64,000 nt of DNA from Oscheius tipulae (GCA_037178975.1 JASJZH010000001.1:1240001-1304000), one strand, 5' to 3'; counted from the first letter of the stretch, positions 20,222 to 32,950 are shown. Notes: generated from the letters alone by a model not told the origin. Made by a program: numbers and translations.

Positions 20222-22209
20222 ATGGGATATCTCAACACGGCGGCCGAGAAGGTCCGCTCCTTTGTCAGGAAAACCTTCGGCAATCACGAGATGCTAGAAG
20301 AGGAAGGTAGCATAGACATGGCTCAGGAGCCAGGAGGATCCAGAACTGTCAGTTCGGACTACACGGAGCTGATGGGAGGAAGTGTACCATGTCCTTCTTG
20401 TAAAGGAACTGGGAGGATTCCTAGAGGTTAGTGGTTGGTCTTCCTCAGTCTTTCTCTTTAGTAGGTTAGCAAACTTGCACAATGCAATCGAGTAAGAGCT
20501 AGTCAAGGGTCACAAACTTAGAAGAACCAAACGACTTTGCTCCTGATAGACACAATGGGGGAAGCCACAAGATAGGAAAGAAAACTTCGATTAAAGTGAC
20601 AGACACTACTAACAAAAGTGGTAGTCAAGTGTCTGAACTAGTCTAACTCGCTACAGAACCCTTCTGAAAGCTCGCAAGCTCACAGTATTATTAGAAAGCG
20701 ACCCGCGGGAAAAAGGGTGGTTTGAAGTCTTAAAAAACAGGACAATAGAACTCTTTCTGTTTTGAAAGTCTTTTGAAAATTTTGAAAAATTGACTAATTC
20801 GGAAAATTCCATCTGAGGAGACCCATCTAGAGTTATAGTAACGGTCTGTAACTTGACAAATAGGACGGTTTCTGAATCTCTAGCCAAAATATGGGGTCAA
20901 TCAGATAGGTAAATTTCAAAAGCCAGCCTAGTTTAAGGTCATCGACAGAGTTCAACACGTTTTTGAAAAGTGATTTTTTTTAGACAGTTGAGCTGTTGAG
21001 CAAGAACTTGTATTCACCAGGACAGAGACAGATTGACGGGCTGGCAGGAATTTTGAGCAATTTCTATGGAGAGTGTGACAGAGACAGATTGACAGGATGA
21101 CAGACTGATGACATCTTTGATCAATCTCTCATCTACAGAAATGGAAGAGACCCTCGTCGCCCTCATTCCCCTAAACGATGATCGCTTGAAACCTAAGAGG
21201 ACTTGGCTCTACGTTCTCATAGGCATTGCTGTAAGTTCATTTCTCTATTTCCTTTGAAAAATACCTCCAGGTTTGTACCCTCATAGCGGGCACCGCTATA
21301 TTCATGCTCGTCCCACGCTCTGTCGACCTCATAAGCAACCAGAATCCTGTCAATGTTGTTCATGTCGTCAAGGCACAGAAGGCTCCGGATGCCCAGCTCG
21401 AATTCCATTTTTTGAATTATGTATCGATTTCCAATTGGAACTACTACAGTATTCAGGTCGTGAACACGACAGCGATTGTGAGTGCTGTCCCTCTGTCTCT
21501 CTCAAACTAGTTTCTTTTAGGTTATCAGCAAATTCCAACCCTGGCTTTCGGAAAAGAGCGGAATTGGCGGGAATTCAACAGTGGTTACTGTAGCTCCTCT
21601 GAGTCATAAGAACAACAACTTGTATTTCAACAGCTCTGTGACATTGTTGGACGCTGCAGCGTGAGTTTCCTGTCAAATTTTCTCTACAATTCGGCTCAGA
21701 GAGTACTGTCAGGCTTCATTCTCGAGAATAACATCCCTCTATGTCAACATGCAGTTCGATATCACTGTCCAGTTGAAGTACTTCAATCACCGCGAGCAGG
21801 TAAGATCAGGTTTCATTTCTTACTCAAATTAAGTAGCCTACCTTTACAATTTGCAAAAGGCGTAGTACAACGTGTACTGTTAGTAACAGGTAGTACAATT
21901 GGATCACTGCAAAGGCCAATAACTGAATTTAGAAATGTCACTTGACCCCCCCAAAACGGGCTTTAGCAAAACTTGTGGTACGTAAACTGTCAAAGTCTCC
22001 ACCCTAATAAAAGCATTTTCCACACAGTAGTTTTCCCAACAGTACGATGTCTGTCAGTCTGTGAACTGATCACAACAATGTCCAATCTACAAGGTTTGGG
22101 CCATTCCGATTCGATGATATAATCCGCTCCAAATATCGATTTCCAGGTCCAACTGACAACCCAGCAACAGGTCTGCTGCATTCCATCCGGCAACTGTACT
22201 TCCAGCTAA
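20222..22209 (+). CDS. tmem-106: TMEM106 family lysosomal membrane protein
   Basis: ATG at 20222. Exon 1 (to about 20428) codes an N-terminal cytosolic region ending in VPCPSCKGTGRIPRG, the CxxCxGTGRIPRG signature of TMEM106 proteins. After a 710-bp intron, exon 2 continues EETLVALIPLNDDRLKPKRT, followed by the membrane helix WLYVLIGIAVCTLIAGTAIF and MLVPRSVDL, all in family order. The lumenal part has NxT/NxS glycosylation sites (SNWNYYSIQVVNTTA) and a final exon with VQLTTQQQVCCIPSGNC, equivalent to the conserved C-terminal disulphide segment. TAA is at 22207-22209. Human TMEM106A/B/C are type II proteins of late endosomes and lysosomes. The 345-bp intron before the last exon holds no gene. 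Confidence 0.9.
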
Positions 22210-22460
22210 ATTGTGTCTGTACATCCCCGTTTTGGCTTCCTCTACTTAGTCCCTCACTTAGTCAGCTCTTTCGAGCTTCCTACCGGTTGAACTGTAGACA
22301 TTTGTCTAGTGTGCATTGCCAATTTCCCTCTTTCGGTTCATATCATGTATGTAGAAATTGAAATAAAACTTCTCTTATTGATTTTTGTTGTAATTTAGTG
22401 GTCTAACAGCGTATTTCATATCTAATTTAATAGACAATCCTTTATGGAGGAGTTTCAGTG

Positions 22461-25400
22461 ATGACCGAGGATGTACTGGATTTTGTGGATCGCAAGGTCT
22501 TGAAGGTAAGCTTTTGGTGTTTCCTTGGCTGCAATCCCTGGAATATTATCCTAACATACTAGTCAAAAACAGATAATGAGAGATAGAGAGTGAGACAGAG
22601 AGATAGAGAAAGAGCCGTAGTCTTTTAATAGTTACAACTGCACTTTTTTCATTACAGAACATCACCATCCCCTGGCTCTACCGCTCCAAATGTGATCCGG
22701 AGAAGTACCCAGTCAAACCAGTTCAAGATTTCTTGTCAAAGTACCAACCAGAAGACGTGATTACCAATCTGTAAGTCCTCCCTTTCTTGTTTTATTCCCT
22801 TTTTCCAGAGGACACGTTCTTCGAGACTTGACAGCTCTGACTCCCAGCCTGGCTAAGACCCTGTCTCTTGAAAACGGGGATGTCAAAGCTTGTCACTCTG
22901 GATTGAACAGGGTCTTTGTAGAGCTCCTTGGTGACAGGAATGGTCTCGTCCGGGGACAGACAGCTGTTTGCCAAAGTCTTTTGGAGGTCTTGAGGTCGAA
23001 GAATCGGAATTGTCAACTGTTCTGTCAGACAACTGACAACCCCTCTGTCCTCTATCTCCTTATCAACTTGTTCAAGAAGCACAGGGACTTTGAGCTGTTG
23101 ACAGTCGCCCAACTCTGTCTTTTGAATCTGGCTCAAGGCTCTCACACTTGGAAGCTGACAGTCAAATCATTACTGGAGGATGAGACAGAGAATCTTCTGG
23201 AAACTCTTCGGGCTGTCTGCTACGATGAAGAGAACCCAGTGTCTACCCTCATCGTAGAGCGGATGGTCCTTCTGACATGCTGGACAAGCTTCTGTCAGGC
23301 GGCTCAGGACATGGAAGAAGAGTTCTCTGTCAATTTCAAGACAGAACAGGCAGACATGTCAGACTTCTTCCAAGCCTGGATCTACTTTGAGTCATCCTAC
23401 TGTCAGCTTCAGACAGTCCTGGACAGTATCAAGCTGGAGAACTGCTTCAAAAAGTACAACGTCTATACTGTCATGGAGGATTGGTCAGTTTTATGAAAAG
23501 GAGACAGTGACAGCGACAGTGACACTACTACTGTCTCGGTCTTTCAGCAGTGTCATGGACTGTGTCAACTTGCTACTGTCTCTCAATTTGAAGAACCGGG
23601 ATATGGGACCGCCTTTACCGTTGAGCTTCTTGGAAAGGCTACTCAGTGAAGAGAACGGGCTACTGTACCTGTTTCGGAGCTCAAGTGTGATGGGAACGCT
23701 GGAGAATTTGACACAGTTATCTGAACTAGACGAGGTAAGAACCTCTGTCTCTTGCCGTGTCTTGCTTCAACTCGCCAGCACTTCAAAGACTTATCGTTGT
23801 CTTGTTATATCCTGTCGAGATCTGAACCTATGCCAATTGTCCTGTCAGTTTCGTCCTTGCTGTTGTTCTTCTACTTCGTTACTGAATCTGCAATCTCAGT
23901 TATAGTCTACAGTAGGCTACTAACCCTGTCTCCTTGTCTCTTTGTCTCTCTGTTTCTCTCTGTCACAGTCCATTCTTCCAGGTCGACTACGTCTCTTTCT
24001 ACCATCCATCTCTCACAACTCCTCTTACCAGTGACCTCTTTTCTTGCCTCATGAACGTGTTCAAAATCCTCCAATTCTGTGATAGACTAGCCGGGTACAG
24101 GTAAGATTATCTCCGTACTGTCAGTCCAGTCGTTTTACAGATCCAACCCTCACCATGCCTTTCGTGATCCGGTGATCGTATCATTCCTCGACTCTTTCGT
24201 AAAAGCCGCCATGCGCAGAGATTTCTCTAAATTTATGGGACAGAAGCTCCTCTTTGTCCTTCTAGACGTCATCGCTGCTACTCCTGAGACGCACATCCCA
24301 ACTACCTACCTCCAACTGGCCCTGTTCTTACTGGAAAACATTGTTGAAGAGGCCACAGAAACAGAGTTTTGGACCAAAAATTACGTAAGCCTGTTCTTGG
24401 TTTTGAAGAAAAAGCATCTTCTGGACATCAAGTAGGTTCTTACAGTCCCAAACCAGCCATTTTAGGTCTCTGGATCCGAAAGAGCCCTCTAGTCTCTCTG
24501 TTTTCGTATCGAGATCCTTCAAAGACGGTCCTCTACATGACATGGTGACCAGTGTTTTCGAGATAGCTTTCAAAAGAATTCCACGTGGAGAGAGGGTGGC
24601 TCTGAACAAGAGTCATGTGACTAGTATGAATTTGCTGAATGCTATGGTGAGTCTCTCTGTCTTTATCTGTCTTCCTCTCTATCTGTCTGTCTATCTGTCT
24701 CTCTGTTTTTATGCCTGTGTATCTCTGTCTTTCTCTGTCTTTTTCTCCATATTCAGTTTTCAGCTTCTAACAGAACACGGTCGCTTCAAAGTCCAGTTCC
24801 TTCACGAGATGGTCACTTCCAACATTGAAAAGTTCATCAAGGACAGTATGAGAGTAAGTAACTCTCTGTCTTTTGTCAATCTTTCTCTAGGACACTCTCC
24901 AGAACTCCCTCACTCTCTTCCAATCCGGAATGTCCTCTTGCGCTGCAGAACAACAACTCTTGTTGAAGTACTCTCTCTCCTGTCTCAGGATTCTCGGTCA
25001 TGTGATGGACATTTCCATCGAAAAGGATGAAGCTTTCATATCCAGAGGCCATATGGAAAATATCGTCAAGCTATGGACCATAACCCTTGACCTGAACGGA
25101 CAGGTCGAAGGAGATCTGGCTCTGAGAGTCAAGAAGCAGATAGTGGAGCTTTTGAGGACCAGAATCGATAGGATTACGGTAAGATTTAATCTCTTTTGAA
25201 TTACGGTACTTTTCTTCAGGACACGAAGACTCTCCTCTGTCATCTTATAGAGTACGGGACAACGAAGCCATTGTATTATCCCTCACTCTTGGAGATTCTG
25301 ATCGCTGTTTTCCCAGAGCCATTACCGCTTCTGATCACTGAGGAGGAGAAGGATGAAGTTGAAGATTGTTTAGAGAGTCATCGGTTGGAGGTTGAGAGAC

Positions 25401-26840
25401 TGAGAAAGTCGTTCAATTGGAAGGAGAACAGGAACTTTGGAGAGGTGCCTCCTCGAATTTGTATCAAAACCGACCAGTTACAGATGCTGCTCTGCTCAAC
25501 CCCATACATAAAAACCTTGGTTGAAGAGTTCTTCAAAAGAGTTGCTAAGTACCAAAACGATGAGTTCATGACTTCTCTTGTAAGGTTAGTAGCTCTTTTT
25601 GAAAAGGGATGACAGAAAGTTTTAGTGCTCTCTGGAAGCGTCTTGTGGCCTTCACATCGGAAAGTAGTACCACAACCATTCTACAAGCCATGTCAATGAC
25701 TACTCTCTCAGAGTACTGTCTGTTTCCTCAATTTTCTGCAGCTCTAGTCAGAGTGATAGAGAGGGAAGGGTTAAGGCATATCCTGAGACATCTGACTGTC
25801 TTGGAGAAAGACAATGAGGCTCAAAGTATCTTTCAAAGCTCGTTCATGGTAAATGGCTGAACTGCTGGTCACTAGGAAAGCTTTAGGACGTTATTCTTAT
25901 GATGTTCAATAGCACAAGCTCTCGAGATTTGGAACCTAATGGATGCGGAGAGAAACTTGCAAAAGCGCTACTGGAAATGGTAGTTAACAAAGAACAGACT
26001 GTGGAAATTGTGAACAAGGCCATGGAAACGCTTTGGGAGCTGGCGAATCAGAGCAAAGTTGGGAATCTGTTGGTAAGAAGAGAGACAGTGGGACGGGAGA
26101 CAGAGTGACAGAGAGAAAGAGAGACAGAGAGATAAAGAGTCATTTTCAGCTCTGCTCCCTGTTACCAAAGCATTCTCTACATCCTATCTTCAACCGTTCT
26201 CTCGAGGAGAAGGACTCTTCTATTTCTTCCGCTCTCATGGCTGTTGCTAATTTAGTGAGTCTGATTGCAGGGGATAATGTGAGTATCTGTGTCAGCGATG
26301 ACCTTTTTATTTCTTTAGGCACACCTAGTTCGATCCCTCGTCTACAATCCTGAGGTAGAGGACAGTAGTCAAACATTGGAAAAACTCTTAGCAAACGCTC
26401 TAGAAGTGCTTGGGGATGATCACAAAGAAAAGAGCATCGATCTTCTCAAAAAACTGTCAGCTACGGCTAAGAATGGACAGAATTCAACAAAAACTATTCC
26501 TCCTCCTGTTCCAAAGAACTTCCCGGTAGAAAATGATGTTCCTGAAGCTAAGTTCGAAGTACTGAACTCTGCTTTGGATGTCGCCATCGAGAAGAGGAAG
26601 CGATTCGCGTAAGTGGCAGTTAGTGATAGTGACAGTGACAGTATTACCACCTAACCTTTGAACTTTAGGAAATCGGATGGGAGACAAGAAGACCTGGCAG
26701 ATCTCTCTGAAGACCTGATGATAATGCTAGAAGATTCTCTTGTCCATGACTCCAATACAGCTGTGAAGAAGCTACTGTTCTCTGGTTGCACAAAGCTCGA
26801 CCCCTTGCCACCGCCAGACAAAGTGGAATGGTCTGGGTGA
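22461..26840 (+). CDS. Large helical-repeat (ARM/HEAT-like) protein, family unknown
   Basis: ATG at 22461 (MTEDVLDFVDRKVLK) joins by a GTAAGC intron to NITIPWLYRSKCDPEKYPVK and then PVQDFLSKYQPEDVITNL, and onward through many short-intron exons to TGA at 26838-26840. The sequence is dominated by amphipathic helices with regularly spaced leucines, for example SVLYLLINLFKKHRDFELLT and VAQLCLLNLAQGSH, with no catalytic motif. The C-terminus has a proline-rich patch (TKTIPPPVPKNFPVEN) followed by acidic helices (DLADLSEDLMIMLEDSLVHD). I estimate about 1,000 residues. Such folds act as scaffolds, but I cannot name a family. One intron (about 23740-23960) contains a dispersed repeat also found at 34335-34520. 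Confidence 0.62.
23750..23960 (+). repeat. Dispersed repeat with CTCTGT tail, copy 1
   Basis: This intronic stretch aligns over about 190 bp with 34335-34520: both contain CTTCAACTyGCCAGs, a similar middle ending in CTACAGTAGGCTACTA or CTACGGTAGCGCTACTA, and then CCCTGTCTC leading into CTCTGT repeats. It looks like an old mobile repeat whose 3' end is the simple sequence. Confidence 0.55.
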
Positions 26841-27189
26841 ACTTCTAGAGTAGAGAGATCACTATGGTGTTTTGATAGTCAGGCTCAAATAAATTGTATA
26901 ATTGGTTTAGAGATGAACACCAGACTGAACTTTTAGATCTCTGTTACTGTCACTGTCTCTCTTTCATTACTCTCCATTACCTGTCTCAATGAGTTCTCAT
27001 GAGACCGGGTAAACTGTCTCTGTCTCTTCCCGGTACTTTCCATTCTCATCTGACGTTCCCCAACCGGTAGTTCCTCAATAACAATCCACTATTCTCGCCT
27101 ATTTATCCTCCTCGGGTAGACGATGAACTCTGTGTGCTACTCTCACGCCTGATTATGATAAGTAAAATAGAGCCGCCTCATTATCCCTC
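26841..27189. promoter_or_regulatory. Intergenic promoter region of receptor A with element shared with receptor D
   Basis: ACTCTCACGCCTGATTATG at 27139-27157, preceded by GATGAACTC at 27122, is repeated with one change upstream of receptor D (34209-34227 on the opposite strand). Both lie 30-50 bp above the ATG. TGTCACTGTC simple sequence occurs near 26945. Confidence 0.5.
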
Positions 27190-28520
27190 ATGGACTCGTC
27201 TGGTCTAGCTGTTCGACTAACCTCTACTGGTATTGTCTGTCTCGGAACTGTGCTGCATGCCCTGGTCATTTACTTGACGTGGAGACGGAAACATGCTGAT
27301 AGTCCTGCGTACAGTCACTTCATGCAAATCTACTCGGCGTTCTGTATATTTCAGTTTGTTGCTGGATGGACTCTGACGATCAGGTGAGAGAAAGACAGAG
27401 AAACAGAAAGACTCTGAGATACAGAGAGACGGTGGTTCTTACAGCATTTGGCTTCTGATTATACGTTTCTTGACTTCAAACAATCAAAAGCTCAGAGGTG
27501 ATGTACCAAAGCCCCGGTTAAAGTGTCGGAACTCATACAGCAAGGGAAATTGAACGACTCAGGGAAAGAGTCGAGAGCTGATTCATAGCTTTCAGTTATT
27601 CTTTCGCCGACTCCTATGTTTTCTACAACGGGATTGGAAGTTATCTCGGTCCGGTCTTCTGTTACCTCTTGACCCTGTTCTCCAATCCCTTCAAGAACAT
27701 CATCTACTCGATGATCCCTACTGGGATGGCCTTTCGAGTATTCATCGTCTGTGGAAAGAAGCTCAGAAGGAAGCATGTAATCTTTTGGACAGCTGTGATT
27801 ATACTGACAGAGGCTCCTCTGGTGGTGAGTCCTGTCCCTCTGTCTCTCTGCCTCCCTTCTCACGGTCAATCAGATTTCTTCTTCTAGCTGATTCTCCTTC
27901 ACGCCTACACTCCGCTCTCTGAAGCAAACATTACTCTCTCAGAGGATCTACATCAACAGCTCATTGACAAAGCCGCTGTTTTCATTATTTACCCCTACAA
28001 GTGGGAGGTACTAATAGTCCTTTAATAGTCTCATGGAATATACAGGTCTGGTACCAAACCTATATCGAAGGACAACGGTTCTACGTATGTGTTCCATTGA
28101 CTTTTATTCTTGGCTTTGTAGCCATGTGGAAGCTAACCCGGTTTCAAAGAGACATCTCCCCCCAAACAGCCAAAGTCCAAAGAGCATTCATCTACGTAAG
28201 TGTTTCTCTGTCGCTGTCTTTCTGTCTCTCTGTTCTCTAACCTCTTGACTGGCTTTCAGCTTCTCACCTTCGAAGCTCTTTCCCTATGTCTTGGGTTCCT
28301 TTTAGACATCGCAAGGAAACTTCTCCGAGATCGGATTGTTACCAGTCAAGCGGTCAACACTATCGTGACAGAATACGGAACCTGTGTCACATCTCTGATT
28401 CCAACTGTCCAGGCAGTGGCTATGGTCTGTCTGGTTCCGTACTTCCGAGACGAAGTCAAAGCTTTCATTACCAGAAGTACTGTGTCGGTCCTGGTTTCTG
28501 CTCCTTCCACTACTCAATAA
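27190..28520 (+). CDS. 7TM chemoreceptor-type protein A
   Basis: ATG at 27190 (MDSSGLAVRLTSTGIVCLGT, first membrane helix). Exon 1 ends at GTGAGA 27385; later exons code SFADSYVFYNGIGSYLGPVF, SMIPTGMAFRVFIVCGKKLR, WYQTYIEGQRFYVCVPLTF and LLTFEALSLCLGFLLDIAR. The last helix carries IPTVQAVAMVCLVPYFRDEV, then TAA at 28518-28520 overlapping AATAAAG. Hydrophobicity supports seven helices. The P-x-x-Q-x-x-A-M-x-C-L-x-P-Y-F-R ending resembles the PYR motif of the nematode str/srh receptor superfamily. It is most similar to receptor D in this window and likely senses a chemical cue in sensory neurons. Exact C. elegans family not assigned. Confidence 0.72.
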
Positions 28521-29467
28521 AGATGAAGGCTCTCGGTTTAAAATGCTTGGTTGTATCGACAGAGACAAAGGGACAGACTGTTGTAAGAGATGGAGTACGC
28601 CAGGGACAGGACGGTTCCGTCCGTCGTCACTTCCAGTCGTGTACGGCTAGGGAACTGGCAATAGTGCAAAGCTGACAGAAAGAGGATATTACCCCGGATG
28701 ACCTTGATTTCCTTTTTCCTCTACCCGCCTTGTTCTCTGTAATATGGCCAACATCATGTCACTCTGTCTATGTCAGTTCTCTCTGATTCTGTCAACCTGA
28801 CAATGTCAAATTGTCTCCCACTGTACCTGTCATTTTCCAACTGTCGATGTTAGTCTGTCACTGTCAGAGTGATCATGCCAGCTCAAAGTTACATGTCACC
28901 CTTCCTCGACAGGATTTGTCTTGTCAACTTACGTTCTGATCATTGACAGATCGCCGCAGACACCGTTGAACTGTTGACAGGAGAGAGATGGTATAAGAAC
29001 AGTCTCTGTCTCTCCGGTATGACTCTCCGATATTCCGATGAGTGAAATGAGTCCGAACATGGCTTCTATCAGCTGCAGTACAAAATCGGAAAAGTATGAA
29101 CTTGTTCTCTTTCTCTCTCTCTCTCTCTGTCTTGATATCTGATCCCATGAATCTTTAACCGTGATGTCTGCTCATAAAGCTGTCCCACGTAGGATAACAT
29201 CTTCCACTACGCTTCATTCTCTGAAAGGATCCTTTAGTTTCTAGTTTTCAATCGACAGCTTGGACGTTGACAAAGAACACATGCTGCTTCACATGTTCTT
29301 AGGGTTCAGTTGGGCTCACGTGTGACTCAATCGTGTACACGATCTCACTCTCATTATATATCGTCTTCGTCCCTCTGTTTCTCGATATTTCTATCTTTCT
29401 CTCTTTCTCTTTTTCTCTCTTTCTCTTTTTCTCTCTGTCTCCGTGACTCTCACCTCTTTCAGCTCAA
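28521..29467. other. Intergenic; E-box and simple sequence, no supported gene
   Basis: 28740-28980 has scattered TGTCA motifs. 29100-29140 and 29375-29450 are CTCTCTC/CTCTTTC tracts, the latter probably the 5' UTR or outron of receptor B. CACGTG at 29317-29322 is an E-box about 146 bp above the receptor B ATG. Confidence 0.45.
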
Positions 29468-30513
29468 ATGGATACTGACGTGCTTCTTCTCCAAATAGCT
29501 TCCTTTTTCATCATGCTATTCGGAGTATCTGTCCACTCATTGGTTATCTACTTGACAGGAAAGAAGAGAACGGCCGACAACTTGGCCTATGCCCTCTTCA
29601 TCAAAATCTCTTCCGCACTCAGTATCCTAGACTTCATGTGTGGTTCCATAATGCTCGAACGGACAAAGTCCATTAATGGTACCTTCTTGTTCGTATTCTA
29701 CGGTCTAATATCGAACTTTGGACCGAGAGTTTGCTCCATACTGGATGCACTGAATGGCTTCTTCGGAGACACAACATATGCTCTAATACCAACAGGGATG
29801 ATCCTAAGAACTGTCATAGCCTTTGATTTGAAGCTGAGGGATCGACACGTGATCATGCTGATGATTCTGGTAGTACTCTTTCAGCTAATCGTTCCGGTTA
29901 GTGCTTATTTCTGTTTCTTTCTTTCACTACCAAGCTTCAGTTCATCCAGATACGATGCTACTACCCAGTCGAGTACTTCTTCGGCCCAAACAACACGCTA
30001 AACTGGACAGAGACAGATGAACAGGAGGGTTCTTCTAATAGTGGCTTCTTCCAAATCGTTCCCACAAACTGGGAGGGGGTGTTCTATACTCAAATAGCTC
30101 CAAAACGAATATACGTCTACGTCCCATTGACGTTCATTTTGGCCGTCGTAACCTTCTGGAGAGTCAGTCTCTACCGCTCTCAGATGTCCTCAAAGACTGC
30201 CCGGATCCATCGGTCCTTCATACTGGTAACATTAAGCCTCTGAAATTGACAGACATTCTTTTAGCTCCTCTTCCTCGAAGGCGTCAGTCTGGCCATTGCT
30301 GTCGCAGCTGCCGCCACACTGAGAGCAGCAGTCCAGTCCATAACGTCCAGATTCACCAGATTCTGTTTCCTATCTTCTGTACCCATCTTCCAAGGACTGG
30401 CAATGCTGTGTCTTGTTCCCTACTTCAGGGTAGAGATACTGTTCATGCTGGGAAGGAAAAGAACTACTGAACACAGCTCGAATAGGAGTAATAGTCGAGT
30501 GATCTCGAGGTGA
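29468..30513 (+). CDS. 7TM chemoreceptor-type protein B
   Basis: ATG at 29468 (MDTDVLLLQIASFFIMLFGV). Exon 1 runs through YLTGKKRTADNLAYALFIKI and ALIPTGMILRTVIAFDLKLR to a GTTAGT donor near 29896. The following exons code the extracellular loop with NNTLNWTETDE, then IYVYVPLTFILAVVTFWRVS and LLFLEGVSLAIAVAAAATLR. The end reads PIFQGLAMLCLVPYFRVEIL, with TGA at 30511-30513 followed by AATAAAG. Seven hydrophobic segments are visible. Its last about 100 bp are included in the inverted duplication carried to 43270-43374. It shares the overall plan of A, D, E and F but is the most divergent of them. Confidence 0.7.
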
Positions 30514-31946
30514 ATAAAGAGTTGGGCAAAAGAAAAGGACAAAACAGAGAGACAGAGAGATAGAGACTGAGAGACTGGGAATCAGACAGGGAGACAGACC
30601 AAATCTAAAGAGTGCCTTCTTGATCTTTTTCGCCATGATAGCAAAGTCACCTGCTCTGACTGAAAGTGTCAGTACAAGAGTCGTTCTCGAGGCACAATAC
30701 TAAATGGACAGGTGTTCCCGAAGGTCAGAAAAGAAGTACTGATGACTGTCACCAACTCGAGCAATCCCTATTTCGATCCCAATCCGCAATGGTATTTCAA
30801 TACTATACATCTACTAGCAGGCATTGGGATCCCTTTAAACGCTTTGCAATGCTACCTTCTCATTTATCACTCTCAAAATGTAGCCCGCGCATATTTTCTT
30901 CTGTTGACATACCAGAATCTCATTTTACTGCTCTTTCAAATTGACATATGTATTCTGTCGCCTTGTGTTGTACTCTCCCCATACGTTGCTTTCGAATTTC
31001 CTGGAATTTGGACATGGGTTGGACTGAGTCCGAGCATTCAAATCATCGTATATATGAATCTAATCTACCGTGAGTGACAAATTAAAAGAGAGACAGAGAG
31101 AAGAAGACATGCAGAGGCGGAGAGAGAGAGAGAAAGACAGTGAGACAGAGAAAGACCTCATTCCAGAAGCCATCCTGATCATGCTTCCCTTGTTCTACTA
31201 CCGTCTGCACAGCATCCTCCCGCCATCCCATTTATTGAACACGCCTCTCATCATAGCTATAGTCTACCTACTGTTCTACGGTTGCGTCTTCCTATTAACT
31301 TTCATCGTCTTCATCAAAGCCGTCTACTATCACCCTATCGAGGAGTCTAAAAGGATGTTTGAAGACGATTTCGGTCCACTGTATGAAAACTTTTACGAGG
31401 CGGATATTGGCGCGATGTACCTGAAAGACAATCCCTGGCTGAACTGGTTCATCATCATAATGATGGCCTACATTATTCTAGCGGTTACACTGTGCGTCGG
31501 ATGTATCACTTACGCTATTCATATTTTGAAAGAGGCAGAAGAAAAATCTAGGGCGAATGTCAGATATCATAAGGAGGTTCTCTTTCAACTGGTTTCTGTG
31601 GTACGTCACTGAATCTCTGTCTCTCTGTCTCTCTATCTTCCTATTCATTGAACCTGTAACTTCCAGGCAGGAGTCTTAGGCCTTTTCACAGTTGTCTCAG
31701 TTCCTGGAATCATGTATTTATTATGGTCACATTCCTACCGAGCAGGTGCTTGAAAGTTCCATTTAATTGCTCAAATATTTAAGACTTGACACTGATCGTA
31801 ACTGCGACAGCTGCTTTTGCTCAGCCCACTGGAAACTTGACGTACATCCTGTCAAACCCAAGATCTAGGGCTGTGTTAGTGAAGAAAGTAAGGCATATTT
31901 ACGGCGGGAGCACACGAACAGGTGGGTTATAGATTTTCAAAAGTAC
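30406..31946 (+). repeat. Inverted segmental duplication, source copy
   Basis: About 1.54 kb starting at GCTGTGTCTTGTTCCCTACTT in the last exon of receptor B, through all of receptor C, to just after its stop codon. It matches the reverse complement of 41836-43374 at high identity across exons, introns and the intergenic CTCTGT tract. Confidence 0.9.
30742..31932 (+). CDS. 7TM receptor C (different subfamily)
   Basis: I place the start at ATG 30742 (MTVTNSSNPYFDPNPQWYFN, with an extracellular NSS glycosylation site). An upstream ATG at about 30634 is closed by stops in this copy, although its duplicate has an open extension. Exons code GIGIPLNALQCYLLIYHSQN, RAYFLLLTYQNLILLLFQID, FPGIWTWVGLSPSIQIIVYM, and AILIMLPLFYYRLHSILPPS. 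Then come YLLFYGCVFLLTFIVFIKAV, WLNWFIIIMMAYIILAVTLC and the seventh helix VLGLFTVVSVPGIMYLLWSH. The last exon (acceptor GCGACAG) reads AAFAQPTGNLTYILSNPRSR and ends at TAG 31930-31932. It belongs to a different receptor subfamily from A/B/D/E/F. One intron carries GAGACAGAGAG repeats. Confidence 0.7.
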
Positions 31947-32950
31947 TGTGATTCAGCTGTGTTTGTGGTGTCAACCACGAAGCCAAGTCGTTGAAGTTCT
32001 GTAAGATTATGCTGAAGTCACACACCCAAGCGACCATAAACATGATTTTTCATCTGTACTGAGAAATATAGAGACGAAGACAGGCACTTCAGTTGAGACA
32101 AGAACAGTCCGCGGACGCCTCTCAGCTGACACTGAGGGCATCTCCCTGACTTGCCAGAACATGTTTCCCAATTAGATTCCCTCAGTAACAGCAAACAATT
32201 ATGTTGTTTTGGAAAGAAACAAGAGCAAAGTTAGAATCTAGGGAGTAATAAAGCCATTCGACAAAGTTGAGCTACCGGAGGACATCTGCTACTATCGTTG
32301 AAGCTACCGTAGCCGTGAAGGAGAGGACTGTAGTTGTCAAGGGTGTTGCTACCCACTCTCACTGGAAGATCTGGATAGTACTTCACTTCTTCACCGTCAG
32401 TGGCTTCACTACTCTCTTCCATGCTCTCTCCAGGTAGCCTACTGCACCAGAAGGACAAAATTCAATCATTTCTCCGGCATGCTACAACGACGCCCACATC
32501 CTCACTGGATTCGCAGATTCGGGGCCTGCCTTGTCGGAACTTTCTGCCGTGGCTTAGCTTGGAAGTGACCAGATTGGAGGAAGACAGTCTACCAGCATAC
32601 CTATTAGTCTTCTTCTCGTACGACGTCTACGAGCAGAACAATGGTTTTTGGACTGTCGATTATACGCAAGGGATCGGAACATTGAGGAGACGATTAGGAG
32701 ACAAGTTAGTCAGTTTGCTACCGTGTCTGTTCCGGCTAGGGCTATTAACAAAGAAAGACAGAGAGACAGAGATTCTTCCAGTTAGTCTCCGAACCTGACT
32801 CTGGGCTCGTTTGTGTAGTCGTGCGAACACATGTGTTCCGTGATAGTACCCAGAGAGAAAAAACAATTGTAGTTCAATAGCTGAAGCGGAAACTGTTCTG
32901 ATGAGTCTGGGTTCAGAAGCCAGTATGGACTGGACCAAACAGAATTCATT
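31933..32950. other. Intergenic with two ambiguous open frames
   Basis: The plus frame at about 32500-32740 (FLPWLSLEVTRLEEDSLPAY, LLVFFSYDVYEQNNGFWTVD) and the minus frame at 32231-32458 (ESMEESSEATDGEEVKYYPD) both have protein-like composition, but neither has a start, a domain or convincing splice partners. A 30-bp segment near 32078-32107 matches the reverse complement of about 43415-43445, beside the breakpoint of the receptor C duplication. Confidence 0.4.
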
